Of a DNA stretch of 64,000 nt, positions 1-8,264 are shown in pieces. Source of the stretch: Pseudoalteromonas arabiensis (lineage in GTDB: Bacteria; Pseudomonadota; Gammaproteobacteria; Enterobacterales; Alteromonadaceae); NCBI RefSeq assembly GCF_001550155.1, contig NZ_LRUF01000008.1:248001-312000 (forward strand), read 5' to 3'. A program made the position numbers and the translations under genes. The notes under the pieces were generated by a model. It was not told where the DNA came from and searched no databases. It saw only the letters and a program-made list of their open reading frames with translations. Position 1 is the stretch's first letter. Every line of letters begins with the position of its first letter.

Positions 1-1
1 C

Positions 2-1480
2 AGCCGCTTTGCTGCATTGGCAAACTCCGTGGATATTTTTGATCCGAACCATGATTTTAGTGACTTTAGCGATCCCTTGCTTTATACCACCCGCGACCGT
101 ACACAAAGTGTGATATCAGCAACCTTATCGGGTGATTCTGGGTTCCTATTTGAGTTACCAGCCGGTGCTATTGATTTTGCAATTGGTTATGAATACCGTA
201 AAGAAACTGGTAAACAAACACCAGGCGATGCTTTTAGAAACGGCACCAGCTTTGCTTCAATCAGCGCGTTCGATATGGATGCAAGCTTTAGTTCTGAAGA
301 GTTCTATGCCGAAATTTTAGTGCCAATTTTAGTTGACCAACCTTTTGCTGAAGAGCTTAGCTTTGAAGGTGCGTACCGTATTTCTGATTATTCAAACACA
401 GAAGCAGAAGACACCTACAAACTAGGTATCAACTGGGCAATTAATAGTGATATTCGTATTCGCGCAAACCGCTTAACAGCATTTAGAGCACCTAACTTAG
501 GTGAATTTGCCAGCCCAATCACAGCACTTTCATTATCGTTATTCGATCAAAACAGTGACCAATTTGTACCTCGTCTCGCTGGGCGCTATAACGGCGATCC
601 TTGCTTATTAGGCACAGGTGATGCAACACAATGTGCTGCCTTTGGCGCACCTGCTGTTGGTACACAGTTCGATTCAAGCACCGCTGAGTATACCTACGGT
701 GGCAACCCGAATATCAAACCAGAACAAGCAGAGTCAGATACACTCGGCGTTGTATACACGCCAAGTTATATAGACGGTTTTGATTTGTCCGTTGATTATT
801 ACAGTATCCGTGTCACCGATGCTGTAAGCCAAATTCAACCTGGCGCAGCACTACAAAGCTGTTATATTGACGATCCGAATCCGAACAATCCATTGTGTGG
901 TGCGGTACTTCGCGATCCGAATACAGGCTTTATTAGTACAGCGATCGTGAACGACTTTAACCTAGCCGCGATTGAACAAGAAGGTATCGACGTTGCGGCC
1001 AACTACGTGATTGATGCGCCAGAGCAAATGGGTGGTCGTTTCAGGTTCTCGTATCAAGGTAACTTTGTTACAAAACAAACTCGCCAAAACAACAGTACAG
1101 TGCCAGAAATTGACTGTAAAGGCACTTACGGCAGCGCATGTTCTGGTGACTTTGCGAGTATTTTGCAAGCAGATTACAAACACCGTGCAAGCATTGATTG
1201 GCAGTTAGACGATATGAACTTCCAACTTGGCTGGCGCAGAATCGGCGAAGTTGAGTACGCTGTTGACCGCTCAGAAACCATTTCAGCGCAGAACTACTTA
1301 GATTTTGCTGCGGCTTGGCAAGTTAATGAGGAACTTGCGGTTAACTTTGGTGTCGATAACTTATTAGACCGTGAACCGCCAACACCTGAGGTAGGCGCAA
1401 ACCACTTTAACACCGTGAGTGATTATAGTGTGATTGGCCGCTCGGTGGGTGTATCACTGAGATATGCTCCAAGCTTCTAA
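2..1480 (+). CDS. TonB-dependent receptor, C-terminal part (5' truncated by window edge)
   Basis: The reading frame is open to the first bases of the window, so the N-terminal signal peptide, TonB box and plug lie upstream and only the outer-membrane beta-barrel is visible. The roughly 490 residues show alternating amphipathic strands, the RAPNLGEF segment and the NPNIKPEQAESDTLG segment typical of TonB-dependent receptor barrels, and the protein ends in an aromatic residue (PSF) as outer-membrane barrels do. The family imports siderophores, cobalamin or glycans using TonB/ExbBD energy; the substrate cannot be read here. A GC-rich hairpin with a T-run follows the stop. A TTG at position 17 is in frame but is internal to the gene. 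Confidence 0.9.
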   Translation, partial: SRFAALANSVDIFDPNHDFSDFSDPLLYTTRDRTQSVISATLSGDSGFLFELPAGAIDFAIGYEYRKETGKQTPGDAFRNGTSFASISAFDMDASFSSEEFYAEILVPILVDQPFAEELSFEGAYRISDYSNTEAEDTYKLGINWAINSDIRIRANRLTAFRAPNLGEFASPITALSLSLFDQNSDQFVPRLAGRYNGDPCLLGTGDATQCAAFGAPAVGTQFDSSTAEYTYGGNPNIKPEQAESDTLGVVYTPSYIDGFDLSVDYYSIRVTDAVSQIQPGAALQSCYIDDPNPNNPLCGAVLRDPNTGFISTAIVNDFNLAAIEQEGIDVAANYVIDAPEQMGGRFRFSYQGNFVTKQTRQNNSTVPEIDCKGTYGSACSGDFASILQADYKHRASIDWQLDDMNFQLGWRRIGEVEYAVDRSETISAQNYLDFAAAWQVNEELAVNFGVDNLLDREPPTPEVGANHFNTVSDYSVIGRSVGVSLRYAPSF

Positions 1481-1519
1481 TTAATCCTACTGTTTTAGCT
1501 ACACAGGATTGATCCCCAC

Positions 1520-1547
1520 AAGCGCCCCCTGCCCGGTGCGCTTTTTT
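1520..1547 (+). terminator. Rho-independent terminator after TonB-dependent receptor
   Basis: The arms AAGCGC and GCGCTT pair around a C/G-rich loop and are followed directly by a run of T. It lies 40 bases after the receptor stop codon. Confidence 0.75.
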
Positions 1548-1615
1548 ATTGTCGTTAATTTAGATTGCAAAACTAAGTGCATGTGGCAAAGTACTTAAAT
1601 TAGGAAAGGAAAATT

Positions 1616-1960
1616 ATGCAAGTTGATGACATCCGTGCTTTTGTACCAAGTAAAAACTACCAACAATCTCAAGCTTTCTACAAGGCATTTGGCTTTGAGT
1701 TAACCACAGTTTCAGACACACTTTGTCTATGTGAAAGTGGGGAATGCGGTTTTTTCTTACAAGACTTTTATCAACCTCAATTAGCAAACAACCTGATGTT
1801 GCAGTTGAGTGTATTAGATATTGATGAAGTGTATTCACAACTACGTAGACTAAATGACTTTAACGTGAAGTACAGCGACATAACGCAAAAGCCTTGGGGA
1901 AAAGAGTTCAGTCTTTGGGGTCCTGCAGGCGAGTTATGGCAAATCATTGAATTTATTTAA
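1616..1960 (+). CDS. VOC-family (glyoxalase/bleomycin-resistance-like) protein
   Basis: A 114-residue protein of one vicinal-oxygen-chelate module length. The beta-alpha-beta-beta-beta pattern is visible: VDDIRAFVPS, then a helix with SQAFYKAFGFE, and the closing strand WGKEFSLWGPAGELWQIIEF, which carries the usual C-terminal Glu. VOC proteins act as dimers on varied substrates (glyoxalase, dioxygenase, antibiotic sequestration), so no specific reaction is assigned. A good ribosome site (AGGAAAGG) precedes the ATG. The next gene begins 18 bases downstream, so the two are probably co-transcribed. Confidence 0.8.
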   Translation: MQVDDIRAFVPSKNYQQSQAFYKAFGFELTTVSDTLCLCESGECGFFLQDFYQPQLANNLMLQLSVLDIDEVYSQLRRLNDFNVKYSDITQKPWGKEFSLWGPAGELWQIIEFI

Positions 1961-1978
1961 TAAACAAGGAACGAAAAA

Positions 1979-2212
1979 ATGCCATTTAACGATCAAGAAC
2001 GAGATGCTTTATTAGCACTAAAAGGCGTTGGGCCAACGGTTGTAAAACGGTTTGAAGAAATTGGTATTGAATCGTTTGAGGAGTTAGCTGGGTTTGATGC
2101 AAGCACAATTGCGAAGCGAGTCGCGTCGATGCTGCATTCAACGTGTTGGCAAAATAGCCCGCAAGCGAAAGCGGCAATAACAGCCGCCATTACGCGAGCA
2201 AAGCAAGGCTAA
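1979..2212 (+). CDS. Small helix-hairpin-helix protein (Cdd1/pathogenicity-locus-like)
   Basis: A 77-residue protein with a helix-hairpin-helix signature, LKGVGPTVVKRFEEIGI, near residues 14-30, followed by a helical second half. Proteins of this size and pattern belong to the Cdd1-like 'pathogenicity locus' group, whose function is unknown. HhH motifs usually contact the DNA backbone without sequence preference, so DNA binding is possible but inferred. It sits 18 bases after the VOC gene, and its end overlaps the convergent propeller gene by four bases. Confidence 0.75.
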   Translation: MPFNDQERDALLALKGVGPTVVKRFEEIGIESFEELAGFDASTIAKRVASMLHSTCWQNSPQAKAAITAAITRAKQG

Positions 2213-3051
2213 AGTTCTATCACTTCGATAGCGCCACGTTTTTGCATAGTCACATACATTTTAGTTTGTGACTCATTAAATGTTAGATTAGTTGGGTGTT
2301 GGCCTTTTAGTTTATAAGTTTTTAACACCTTGCCTTTAGGTGATACTTTAAGCACTTTGCCCGCGCCATAACGAGTAATGAAAATTTGACCTTCACTGTT
2401 TACTCGCATGCCATCAAGGCCATGGTCGTCAAAGCGTATCAGCTCTTGTTTGTTACTGATGTTTAGCTCATCGTCAAGATCATATTGCCAAACCACACGC
2501 TGCACACTTTCATTTACGTAAAGTTTAGTATTGTCACCGTTCACAGCCACGCCATTGGTTGTGCCCATATTTTTTTCAAGAAGCTCAGTGCTGCCATCGG
2601 TATTAATGCGCCACAACTGGCCTGTACTCTTTGACCAGTTCGGATCACTTGCAAACAATGCCCCACTTTTAGTGATACTAATGTCATTTGGCTGATTCAT
2701 TTTAGCGTTATGTGCAAACACTTCGACTTGATGAGTATTAGCAGGTACTTTTAAAATATTGTGGTTAACATAATCAGCAATATAGAGGTTACCTTGTTCA
2801 TCAAATTGCAAGCCATTACCAACGCTGTCATTTGGTAAACGCACAAACAATGATGACTTACCCATGTTATCAACACGTCCAATAGTACCCTGCTCAGCAT
2901 AATTCACTGCGTATAAGGTATCGTTGTACATGGTTGGCCCTTCGACACCTTGAGTGAACACGTTATCTTTCACAAAGTCCTGGCTATCAATTGCCAATGC
3001 AAGCGGCGTGCATAAAAAGCTAGTCACAGCAATAAGTGTGTGAAGTCTCAT
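2209..3051 (-). CDS. SMP-30/gluconolactonase-like beta-propeller, secreted
   Basis: 280 residues with a signal peptide (about 20 residues, ending LALA). It then shows repeated blades such as NGLQFDEQGNLYIADYVNHN, NDISITKSGALFASDP, NGVAVNGDNTKLYVNES and DGMRVNSEGQIFITRYGAGK, the pattern of SMP-30/gluconolactonase/LRE-type six-bladed propellers. The conserved Asn/Asp residues that bind the catalytic metal in this family appear in the blade starts. Periplasmic lactonase activity is plausible, but the substrate is unknown. The gene upstream on the same strand ends 10 bases before this start, suggesting a two-gene unit. Confidence 0.8.
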   Translation of the reverse strand: MRLHTLIAVTSFLCTPLALAIDSQDFVKDNVFTQGVEGPTMYNDTLYAVNYAEQGTIGRVDNMGKSSLFVRLPNDSVGNGLQFDEQGNLYIADYVNHNILKVPANTHQVEVFAHNAKMNQPNDISITKSGALFASDPNWSKSTGQLWRINTDGSTELLEKNMGTTNGVAVNGDNTKLYVNESVQRVVWQYDLDDELNISNKQELIRFDDHGLDGMRVNSEGQIFITRYGAGKVLKVSPKGKVLKTYKLKGQHPTNLTFNESQTKMYVTMQKRGAIEVIEL

Positions 3052-3061
3052 AATCGTCCTT

Positions 3062-3481
3062 TTAATTATCTAAACTGGTGTATACAGCTAAAATTGGATA
3101 TTCATTTTCACCAAAAGACAGCGTTAACGAACGTTTTTCTCCGTTATCAAGCTTAACACCGCCACTGAAAGAGGATGGGTGAATTCTTGAGCCATCAGCA
3201 AACAAAGCCATAATATGATCAGCTTGTAAAATACGCGAGCCTGACGCTTTATTCTCAATGGTGACAACCGCTAAACGCCTGCCACTTTCACTGCTCATCA
3301 ACACGCTATGAACAATGCTGAATTCACTTTCTTTTGGGTATCGCCTTGCATCATTTTCAAACGCAAATGCACTTCCTGCTGGCAAAGTAGGATCAACCGA
3401 CAAAGTCCCTGAATTCGCTTGTGCATTGGTTGCAGTAAGCCCCATAACAAGCGCCATTATTATTAAAGAAATACCTTTCAT
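3062..3481 (-). CDS. Hypothetical secreted protein
   Basis: 139 residues beginning with a clear signal peptide (MKGISLIIMALVMGLTATNAQA). The mature part is a small all-beta-looking domain with VVTIENKASGSRILQADHIMALFADG and a final LTLSFGENEYPILAVYTS. The pattern suggests an immunoglobulin-like fold, but no family is recognised. It is probably translated from one transcript with the propeller gene just downstream. A ribosome site (AAAGG) lies close to the start. Confidence 0.65.
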   Translation of the reverse strand: MKGISLIIMALVMGLTATNAQANSGTLSVDPTLPAGSAFAFENDARRYPKESEFSIVHSVLMSSESGRRLAVVTIENKASGSRILQADHIMALFADGSRIHPSSFSGGVKLDNGEKRSLTLSFGENEYPILAVYTSLDN

Positions 3482-3667
3482 ATCAATCCTTTTTGATCAG
3501 CTGAATATTTTTTCAGCATACACCGTAATAATACGTGGTGCAAAATGGATTGTTGCTTAACTGCAATTAACATTCCCTACTTGGTAACAATTTAATCATT
3601 GATTTCTATTGGCGTGCCCGCACCTCTTTATTACACAGAATTAAAAGCTAAGTCATAGGAGCTAAGC

Positions 3668-4699
3668 ATGTCTGATCTTCAAAACCGTCAATATATTCTC
3701 GAGTCACGCCCGAATGGCCCTGCAACGAAAAGTAACGTTGCGTTAAAGACAAACTCAGTATCATCACCTAAAGAGGGTGAAGTATTGTTAAGAACGATTT
3801 ATTTATCTCTTGACCCTTATATGCGAGGCCGCATGAGCGATGCGGAGTCTTATGCAGATCCTGTTGCAATTGGCGATGTAATGGTTGGTGCAACCATCTG
3901 TCAGGTTGAGCAATCAGCGCATCCCGATTATAAAGTCGGTGAATGGGTATTGGCTTACACAGGCTGGCAAGAATATGCGATTAGTAATACTGAAGGGCTA
4001 ATGAAACTAGGTGAAAACCCAGACAACCCTTCTTACGCGCTCGGAATTTTAGGCATGCCAGGGTTTACTGCCTATATGGGATTACTGGATATTGGTGAGC
4101 CAAAAGCGGGCGAAACGGTCGTTGTGGCGGCAGCAACGGGGCCAGTTGGTGCAACTGTAGGTCAAATCGCCAAAATTAAAGGCTGTAAGGTTGTCGGTGT
4201 AGCAGGCGGTAAGGAAAAATGCCAACACGCTGTAGAACACTTAGGCTTTGACGCATGTATTGATCATAAAGCTGACGACTTCGATGAGCAACTAAAAGCC
4301 GCTTGTGACCAAGGCATTGATGTTTATTATGAAAATGTCGGTGGTCATGTTCTTGATGCGGTGCTGCCTTTACTCAATACAAAAGCGCGTGTGCCCTTGT
4401 GTGGTTTAGTATCACAGTACAATGCAACTGAATTACCACCTGGGCCTGATCGTTTATCAATGCTGATGGGCTTGATTTTAAGAAAGCGTATTAAGGTACA
4501 AGGCTTTATTATTTTTGATGATTACGGGGATCGCTATGACGAGTTTGCAAAAGATATGCAGCAATGGCTAAAAGAAGGGAAAATTAAATACAAAGAGCAC
4601 CTAGAAGCTGATTTTGAAAATACACTTGATGCCTTTAACGCTATGTTAAACGGTGAAAACTTCGGTAAAACGGTTGTTCAAGTACAAAAGCCACTGTAA
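3668..4699 (+). CDS. curA: Zinc-independent NADPH-dependent oxidoreductase (CurA/YncB-like MDR)
   Basis: 343 residues, the length of Escherichia coli CurA (YncB) and leukotriene-B4 dehydrogenase relatives. N-terminal hallmarks are the SLDPYMRGRMSD and PGFTAYMGLLDIGEPKAGE blocks, followed by the Rossmann segment VVVAAATGPVGATVGQIAK and the YENVGG motif. Zinc-ligand cysteines of classical alcohol dehydrogenases are absent, as expected for this branch. The family reduces alpha,beta-unsaturated ketones and aldehydes with NADPH. A glutathione S-transferase gene follows on the same strand, which fits an electrophile-detoxification pair. The symbol reflects subfamily resemblance. Confidence 0.85.
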   Translation: MSDLQNRQYILESRPNGPATKSNVALKTNSVSSPKEGEVLLRTIYLSLDPYMRGRMSDAESYADPVAIGDVMVGATICQVEQSAHPDYKVGEWVLAYTGWQEYAISNTEGLMKLGENPDNPSYALGILGMPGFTAYMGLLDIGEPKAGETVVVAAATGPVGATVGQIAKIKGCKVVGVAGGKEKCQHAVEHLGFDACIDHKADDFDEQLKAACDQGIDVYYENVGGHVLDAVLPLLNTKARVPLCGLVSQYNATELPPGPDRLSMLMGLILRKRIKVQGFIIFDDYGDRYDEFAKDMQQWLKEGKIKYKEHLEADFENTLDAFNAMLNGENFGKTVVQVQKPL

Positions 4700-4718
4700 T
4701 ACTGATCCATTCAAATTA

Positions 4719-4745
4719 TGTGGGCGTAGTGGAATCACGCCCACA
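4719..4745 (+). terminator. Intergenic hairpin between curA-like and GST genes
   Basis: A nine-base perfect inverted repeat (TGTGGGCGT / ACGCCCACA, nine-base loop) fills the gap between the two genes. No T-run follows on the plus strand, so it may be a partial terminator or an mRNA-stabilising stem rather than a full stop. Confidence 0.45.
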
Positions 4746-4757
4746 AAAGGATAACTT

Positions 4758-5375
4758 ATGATTAAACTTCATCACTTAAATAAATCGCGTTCAAAGCGTA
4801 TTATTTGGCTTTTAGAAGAGCTAGGCATTGACTACGACCTTGTTGCTTATCAGCGCAACCCCGAAACGTTTTTAGCCCCTGATGAGCTAAAAGAAATTCA
4901 CCCACTAGGTAAGGCCCCTGTAATTGAAGATAATGGCAAAGTTATTACCGAATCGGGTGCCATTACCGATTATTTAATAACAACGTATGGTAAAGGCAAA
5001 TACATGCCAGAACCACAATCTGATAGCTACGTTAGTTACCAGCAATGGCTTCACTTTGCCGAAAGTTCTGCAATGGTGCCTTTTTTATTAAAGCTCTTTA
5101 TTACAAAAGATGGTTGTAAAACCAACTTTATAGATGACTATGCTGATAATGAAATTGGTAAAATACTGAGCTATGTGAATCAACAACTAAAAGGTAAACA
5201 GTACTTAGTTGATGATACACTGACTGGGGCTGACTTTATGATGTCATTTGTTATTGAAAAGGTCGCTGAAGCTGGCATGTTGTCATACTTTACTGAAATA
5301 GAGCGCTATTTTGAGCAACTTAAAACGCATGAAAGCTATCATACTGCTAATGAGTTGGAAGAAAAGTACGGATAA
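4758..5375 (+). CDS. Glutathione S-transferase family protein
   Basis: 205 residues with an N-terminal thioredoxin-like domain (HLNKSRSKRIIWLLEELG, with Ser residues where the GST catalytic Ser/Tyr lies; cis-proline region GKAPVIED; glutathione gamma-Glu contact TESGAITDYL) and an all-alpha C-terminal domain (QYLVDDTLTGADFMMSF). The fold assignment is clear; the class is not. It probably conjugates or reduces hydrophobic electrophiles in the cytoplasm. It lies just after the CurA-like reductase. Confidence 0.88.
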   Translation: MIKLHHLNKSRSKRIIWLLEELGIDYDLVAYQRNPETFLAPDELKEIHPLGKAPVIEDNGKVITESGAITDYLITTYGKGKYMPEPQSDSYVSYQQWLHFAESSAMVPFLLKLFITKDGCKTNFIDDYADNEIGKILSYVNQQLKGKQYLVDDTLTGADFMMSFVIEKVAEAGMLSYFTEIERYFEQLKTHESYHTANELEEKYG

Positions 5376-5382
5376 AATAGGT

Positions 5383-5404
5383 AAAGGCACGTTATAGTGC
5401 CTTT
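5383..5404 (+). terminator. Hairpin after GST gene
   Basis: AAAGGCAC and GTGCCTTT form an eight-base stem with a six-base loop shortly after the GST stop, in the convergent gap facing the KdpE-like gene. It may serve both strands. Confidence 0.55.
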
Positions 5405-5461
5405 AAAAATACAGCTGGTGATATCGCTATGTCACGGATTGAACCCAAAAAGACTTAAGCT

Positions 5462-6130
5462 TTAATCAACCAACCGATAACCCACCGCGGGCTCAGTTAA
5501 GATATGCTTTGGGCTCGCTGCATTTTGCTCGAGCTTTTGCCGTAATTGACCAATGTGTACACGTACATATTCAGGACGATTAATATACTGCTCACCCCAC
5601 ACCTCAGATAAAATAGCGTTATGTGTTAGCACCTTGTCTTTTTGCTGAAATAACAACAACAATATAGCGTACTCTTTTTTAGTTAGTTTAACTTCTTCAG
5701 CGCCTTTACGGACCACGTGCTTATGTGGGTCGATGTGAATATCGCCGCATTGCAGAGTTAGGCTTGGTGTTGTTTGTGCGCGCAATAGCACCCGAATACG
5801 CGCTAATAATTCGTTTGCACTGAATGGTTTGGTCAGATAATCGTTAGCGCCATTATCAAGCGCGGTGACTTTTTCTGTTTCGCCATCGCGTGCAGAAAGT
5901 ACTAATACAGGGAGCAGACTCCACTGCCTAAACTCCACCAGCCAATCTTGCCCATCCATATCAAGTAAACCTAAATCAAGTAGCACTAAATCAAACTGTT
6001 GTTGGCTTAAAAGTGCAAATGCATCAAGCCCTTTAGCGCACACACTGACTTCATGATTGCTGGCTTTTAGCAGTGTTTTTAAAAAACTTTGCAGAGGCGC
6101 AGAGTCCTCTAAAACCAAAATATTAGCCAC
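5462..6130 (-). CDS. KdpE-like response regulator (OmpR family)
   Basis: 222 residues: an N-terminal receiver domain (acidic pocket Glu-Asp at LVLEDSAP, phospho-acceptor Asp in LVLLDLGLLDMDG, Lys in YLTKPFSANELLARI) and a C-terminal winged helix (VRKGAEEVKLTKKEYAILLLL, HVRVHIGQLRQKLE-type recognition region). Length and similarity match KdpE, the turgor/potassium regulator of kdpFABC. No kdpFABC genes are nearby. Instead a Ktr-type potassium uptake operon lies divergently next door, so it probably regulates that. The gene overlaps the kinase gene by eight bases, so the pair is translationally coupled. Confidence 0.88.
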   Translation of the reverse strand: MANILVLEDSAPLQSFLKTLLKASNHEVSVCAKGLDAFALLSQQQFDLVLLDLGLLDMDGQDWLVEFRQWSLLPVLVLSARDGETEKVTALDNGANDYLTKPFSANELLARIRVLLRAQTTPSLTLQCGDIHIDPHKHVVRKGAEEVKLTKKEYAILLLLFQQKDKVLTHNAILSEVWGEQYINRPEYVRVHIGQLRQKLEQNAASPKHILTEPAVGYRLVD

Positions 6131-7424
6131 GGCTGTTACTCCAAGTTAATATAGCTGTCGCCTGCTTTGTTTGCTCATTGAGAGTTAATTCAAAGCGCCC
6201 TTGATGACACTTAGCAACCACATCACAGATCACACTCCCTAAGCCGACTCCTTCATCTTGACTCGCCTCATGCTTATTAGCAAAAGGATTGGTTAACACA
6301 ATTCGGTACTCACTATCTGTTTCAATAAATTGCATGCTTGCTGTGCCATTACCATAGCGCGCTGCGTTCTCGAGCATATTGGCAAAGGCAATTTCAAGTA
6401 AGGTTTCATCACCAAAGCAGAGACTGTTTGGCTGAGCCTCAATGTTCAATTTAAAGCATTGTAATTGCTGCTGGCGACGTGATTTTGCTTCGCTAACAAG
6501 AGTCAAAATAGGCAGCTTTTGCCAGTTGATATTCTCAGCTAATTTATTAACTTTACTGAGCTCCATGACTTTATCAAAGTGCTGATTAAGAATTTTACTT
6601 TGCTCATAAATATTAGCTGCTTGCTCTTTGATAACCTCTGAGCTTAGTTGAATATCATCATCAGCCAACATGCTCGATGCGCCCATTATAGTTGCTAATG
6701 GCGTACGCAAGTCATGGGATAAACTACGCAATAAGGTGTTTTTTGACCTTTCTAGCTCCGCCTGTACTTTGATCGCCGCGGATTGCTCACGCAATAAGGT
6801 TTTTTCTTGAACCTGATATAGTAAAGAGCATGCTGTATTCGCCAAAGCAAGTTGCTCAGCATTAAGCGCTTTAGCAAATGCAATACCGCCAAATTCAACT
6901 TGTTGTTCGTTTAAATAAATAAACTGCCCAGAGCCTGTTAGCTGCCAGTCACACGCAACCTTTAAGTGCGCAGCCATGGTCGTTAAAAACAGCTGCTTTT
7001 GCTCCTCAAGGCTATCGAGATCATTGAGCTTTTTAGCTAGTTCATACAACAAACGACTATTACTTGCATGGGCTTGCACATCGCGAACCTTGGTATTGAG
7101 CTCACCGGCTAGGTGGCTTATTACTAAACCCACAATCAGCATCACCAAAAAGGTAACCACATATTCAATATTTTCGATATGAAAAGTAAAATACGGCACC
7201 ACATAAAACCAGTCAGTGCAGGCAACACTCACTAAGGTGGTAAGCGCAGCCACACGACGATTACTTCGCACCGCAACCCAGGTCACCCACAGCAGCTGTA
7301 ACATCACAATATCAGTGGTTGTAAACAGTTCTCGAAACGGAAAAATCGTGAGTACCACCACAAGTGGCATCAACACACTTAAAAATGCGGCTTTTAAATA
7401 CTGTATTTTGAATACTGACTGCAT
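6123..7424 (-). CDS. Short KdpD-like sensor histidine kinase (no N-terminal KdpD/USP domain)
   Basis: 433 residues against about 890 in classical KdpD. It begins directly with the DUF4118 transmembrane block (hydrophobic segments at about residues 10-30, 38-52, 60-80 and 88-106), then a GAF-like linker, then the kinase core with the phospho-acceptor His at residue 237 in SLSHDLRTPLATIMG and an N-box ANMLENAARYG. The large cytoplasmic KdpD and universal-stress domains that sense potassium and ATP in the classical protein are missing, so sensing must use the membrane and linker part. It is the first gene of the minus-strand pair, divergent from ktrAB. Confidence 0.85.
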   Translation of the reverse strand: MQSVFKIQYLKAAFLSVLMPLVVVLTIFPFRELFTTTDIVMLQLLWVTWVAVRSNRRVAALTTLVSVACTDWFYVVPYFTFHIENIEYVVTFLVMLIVGLVISHLAGELNTKVRDVQAHASNSRLLYELAKKLNDLDSLEEQKQLFLTTMAAHLKVACDWQLTGSGQFIYLNEQQVEFGGIAFAKALNAEQLALANTACSLLYQVQEKTLLREQSAAIKVQAELERSKNTLLRSLSHDLRTPLATIMGASSMLADDDIQLSSEVIKEQAANIYEQSKILNQHFDKVMELSKVNKLAENINWQKLPILTLVSEAKSRRQQQLQCFKLNIEAQPNSLCFGDETLLEIAFANMLENAARYGNGTASMQFIETDSEYRIVLTNPFANKHEASQDEGVGLGSVICDVVAKCHQGRFELTLNEQTKQATAILTWSNSRG

Positions 7425-7479
7425 GATCTTTTCACTTATTGTTTGTCCCTATTAGATTAAAGGGTTTTCAATTTTGTCA

Positions 7480-7530
7480 CTATAAAGTTTTTATAAAGTT
7501 TTTTTATCTCGGCATAAAATCTTTATAAAG
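7480..7530. promoter_or_regulatory. Putative KdpE-like binding region between the two-component and ktrAB genes
   Basis: Three repeats of the ATAAAG core occur here (TATAAAG at 7481, TTTATAAAG at 7490, TTTATAAAG at 7522). The second runs into a T-tract, giving TTTATAAAGTTTTTTTATC. This resembles the T-rich TTTATAC-TTTTTTTACA site known for KdpE upstream of E. coli kdpFABC. The location, in the 180-base divergent gap, fits control of ktrAB and autoregulation. The site is inferred from resemblance. Confidence 0.5.
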
Positions 7531-7604
7531 CTTCTGCCATTTCTAAAGACTTCTTCTTTTTTGTCATTAGCATTAAGTGTGAACCCACAATAGCGAGAAA
7601 AACA

Positions 7605-8264
7605 ATGGCTCAGTTTGCAGTAATCGGATTAGGACGTTTTGGCGTAACCGCCTGTTTAGAACTTTCAAAACAAGGGCACACGGTATGTGCCGCAGATATT
7701 AGTGAAAGCACAGTTAACCACTATGCCGACCAGCTCAGTTTTACTGTGGTGGTTGATGCCAGCGATGAAACACAATTAGCGCGGCTCGATTTACCCAGTT
7801 GCCAAGCGGTATTAGTCGCCATAGGCGAGAATATTGAAGCCAGTATTTTATGTGTATTGCACTTAAAAAACTTAGGCGTAAAACAAATTTGGGTAAAAGC
7901 ATGTACCAAAAGCCATCATCAAATTCTGAGTAAACTGGGTGTTGACCGCATTATTCACCCTGAAGAGGAAATGGGCGTAAGAGTTGCACAAGCGCTTAAC
8001 TACCCAATGGTTAATCAATATTTCCCGCTTAACCAGTCCACCTTTATTGTTGAGCTGGGCATTGATCTACAGCTTTCAGGTCGCAAAATTGGCTGGCTAC
8101 TCAAAGAGCGTAATAGCGATATTAAACCGCTCACACTGCGACGTGATGATTATTTCAATACTGAGCTGACTAATGACACCGAGCTGCGCCACGGCGATAG
8201 TCTGGTGCTACTTGGCTCTAAAACTTATTTAACTAAACTAGCAAAACGGTTTCGTGCATTATGA
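7605..8264 (+). CDS. ktrA: KtrA/TrkA-family potassium channel regulatory (RCK) subunit
   Basis: 219 residues, the size of KtrA. The RCK-N Rossmann fold starts immediately (GLGRFG at residues 8-13, acidic ribose contact in AADIS), and a TrkA-C domain follows (VELGIDLQLSGRKIGWL, ending DSLVLLGS). RCK rings bind ATP/ADP or NADH and gate the partner membrane subunit. It overlaps the next gene by four bases (ATGA), the classical ktrAB arrangement. It is probably driven by the divergent KdpDE-like pair. Confidence 0.9.
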   Translation: MAQFAVIGLGRFGVTACLELSKQGHTVCAADISESTVNHYADQLSFTVVVDASDETQLARLDLPSCQAVLVAIGENIEASILCVLHLKNLGVKQIWVKACTKSHHQILSKLGVDRIIHPEEEMGVRVAQALNYPMVNQYFPLNQSTFIVELGIDLQLSGRKIGWLLKERNSDIKPLTLRRDDYFNTELTNDTELRHGDSLVLLGSKTYLTKLAKRFRAL

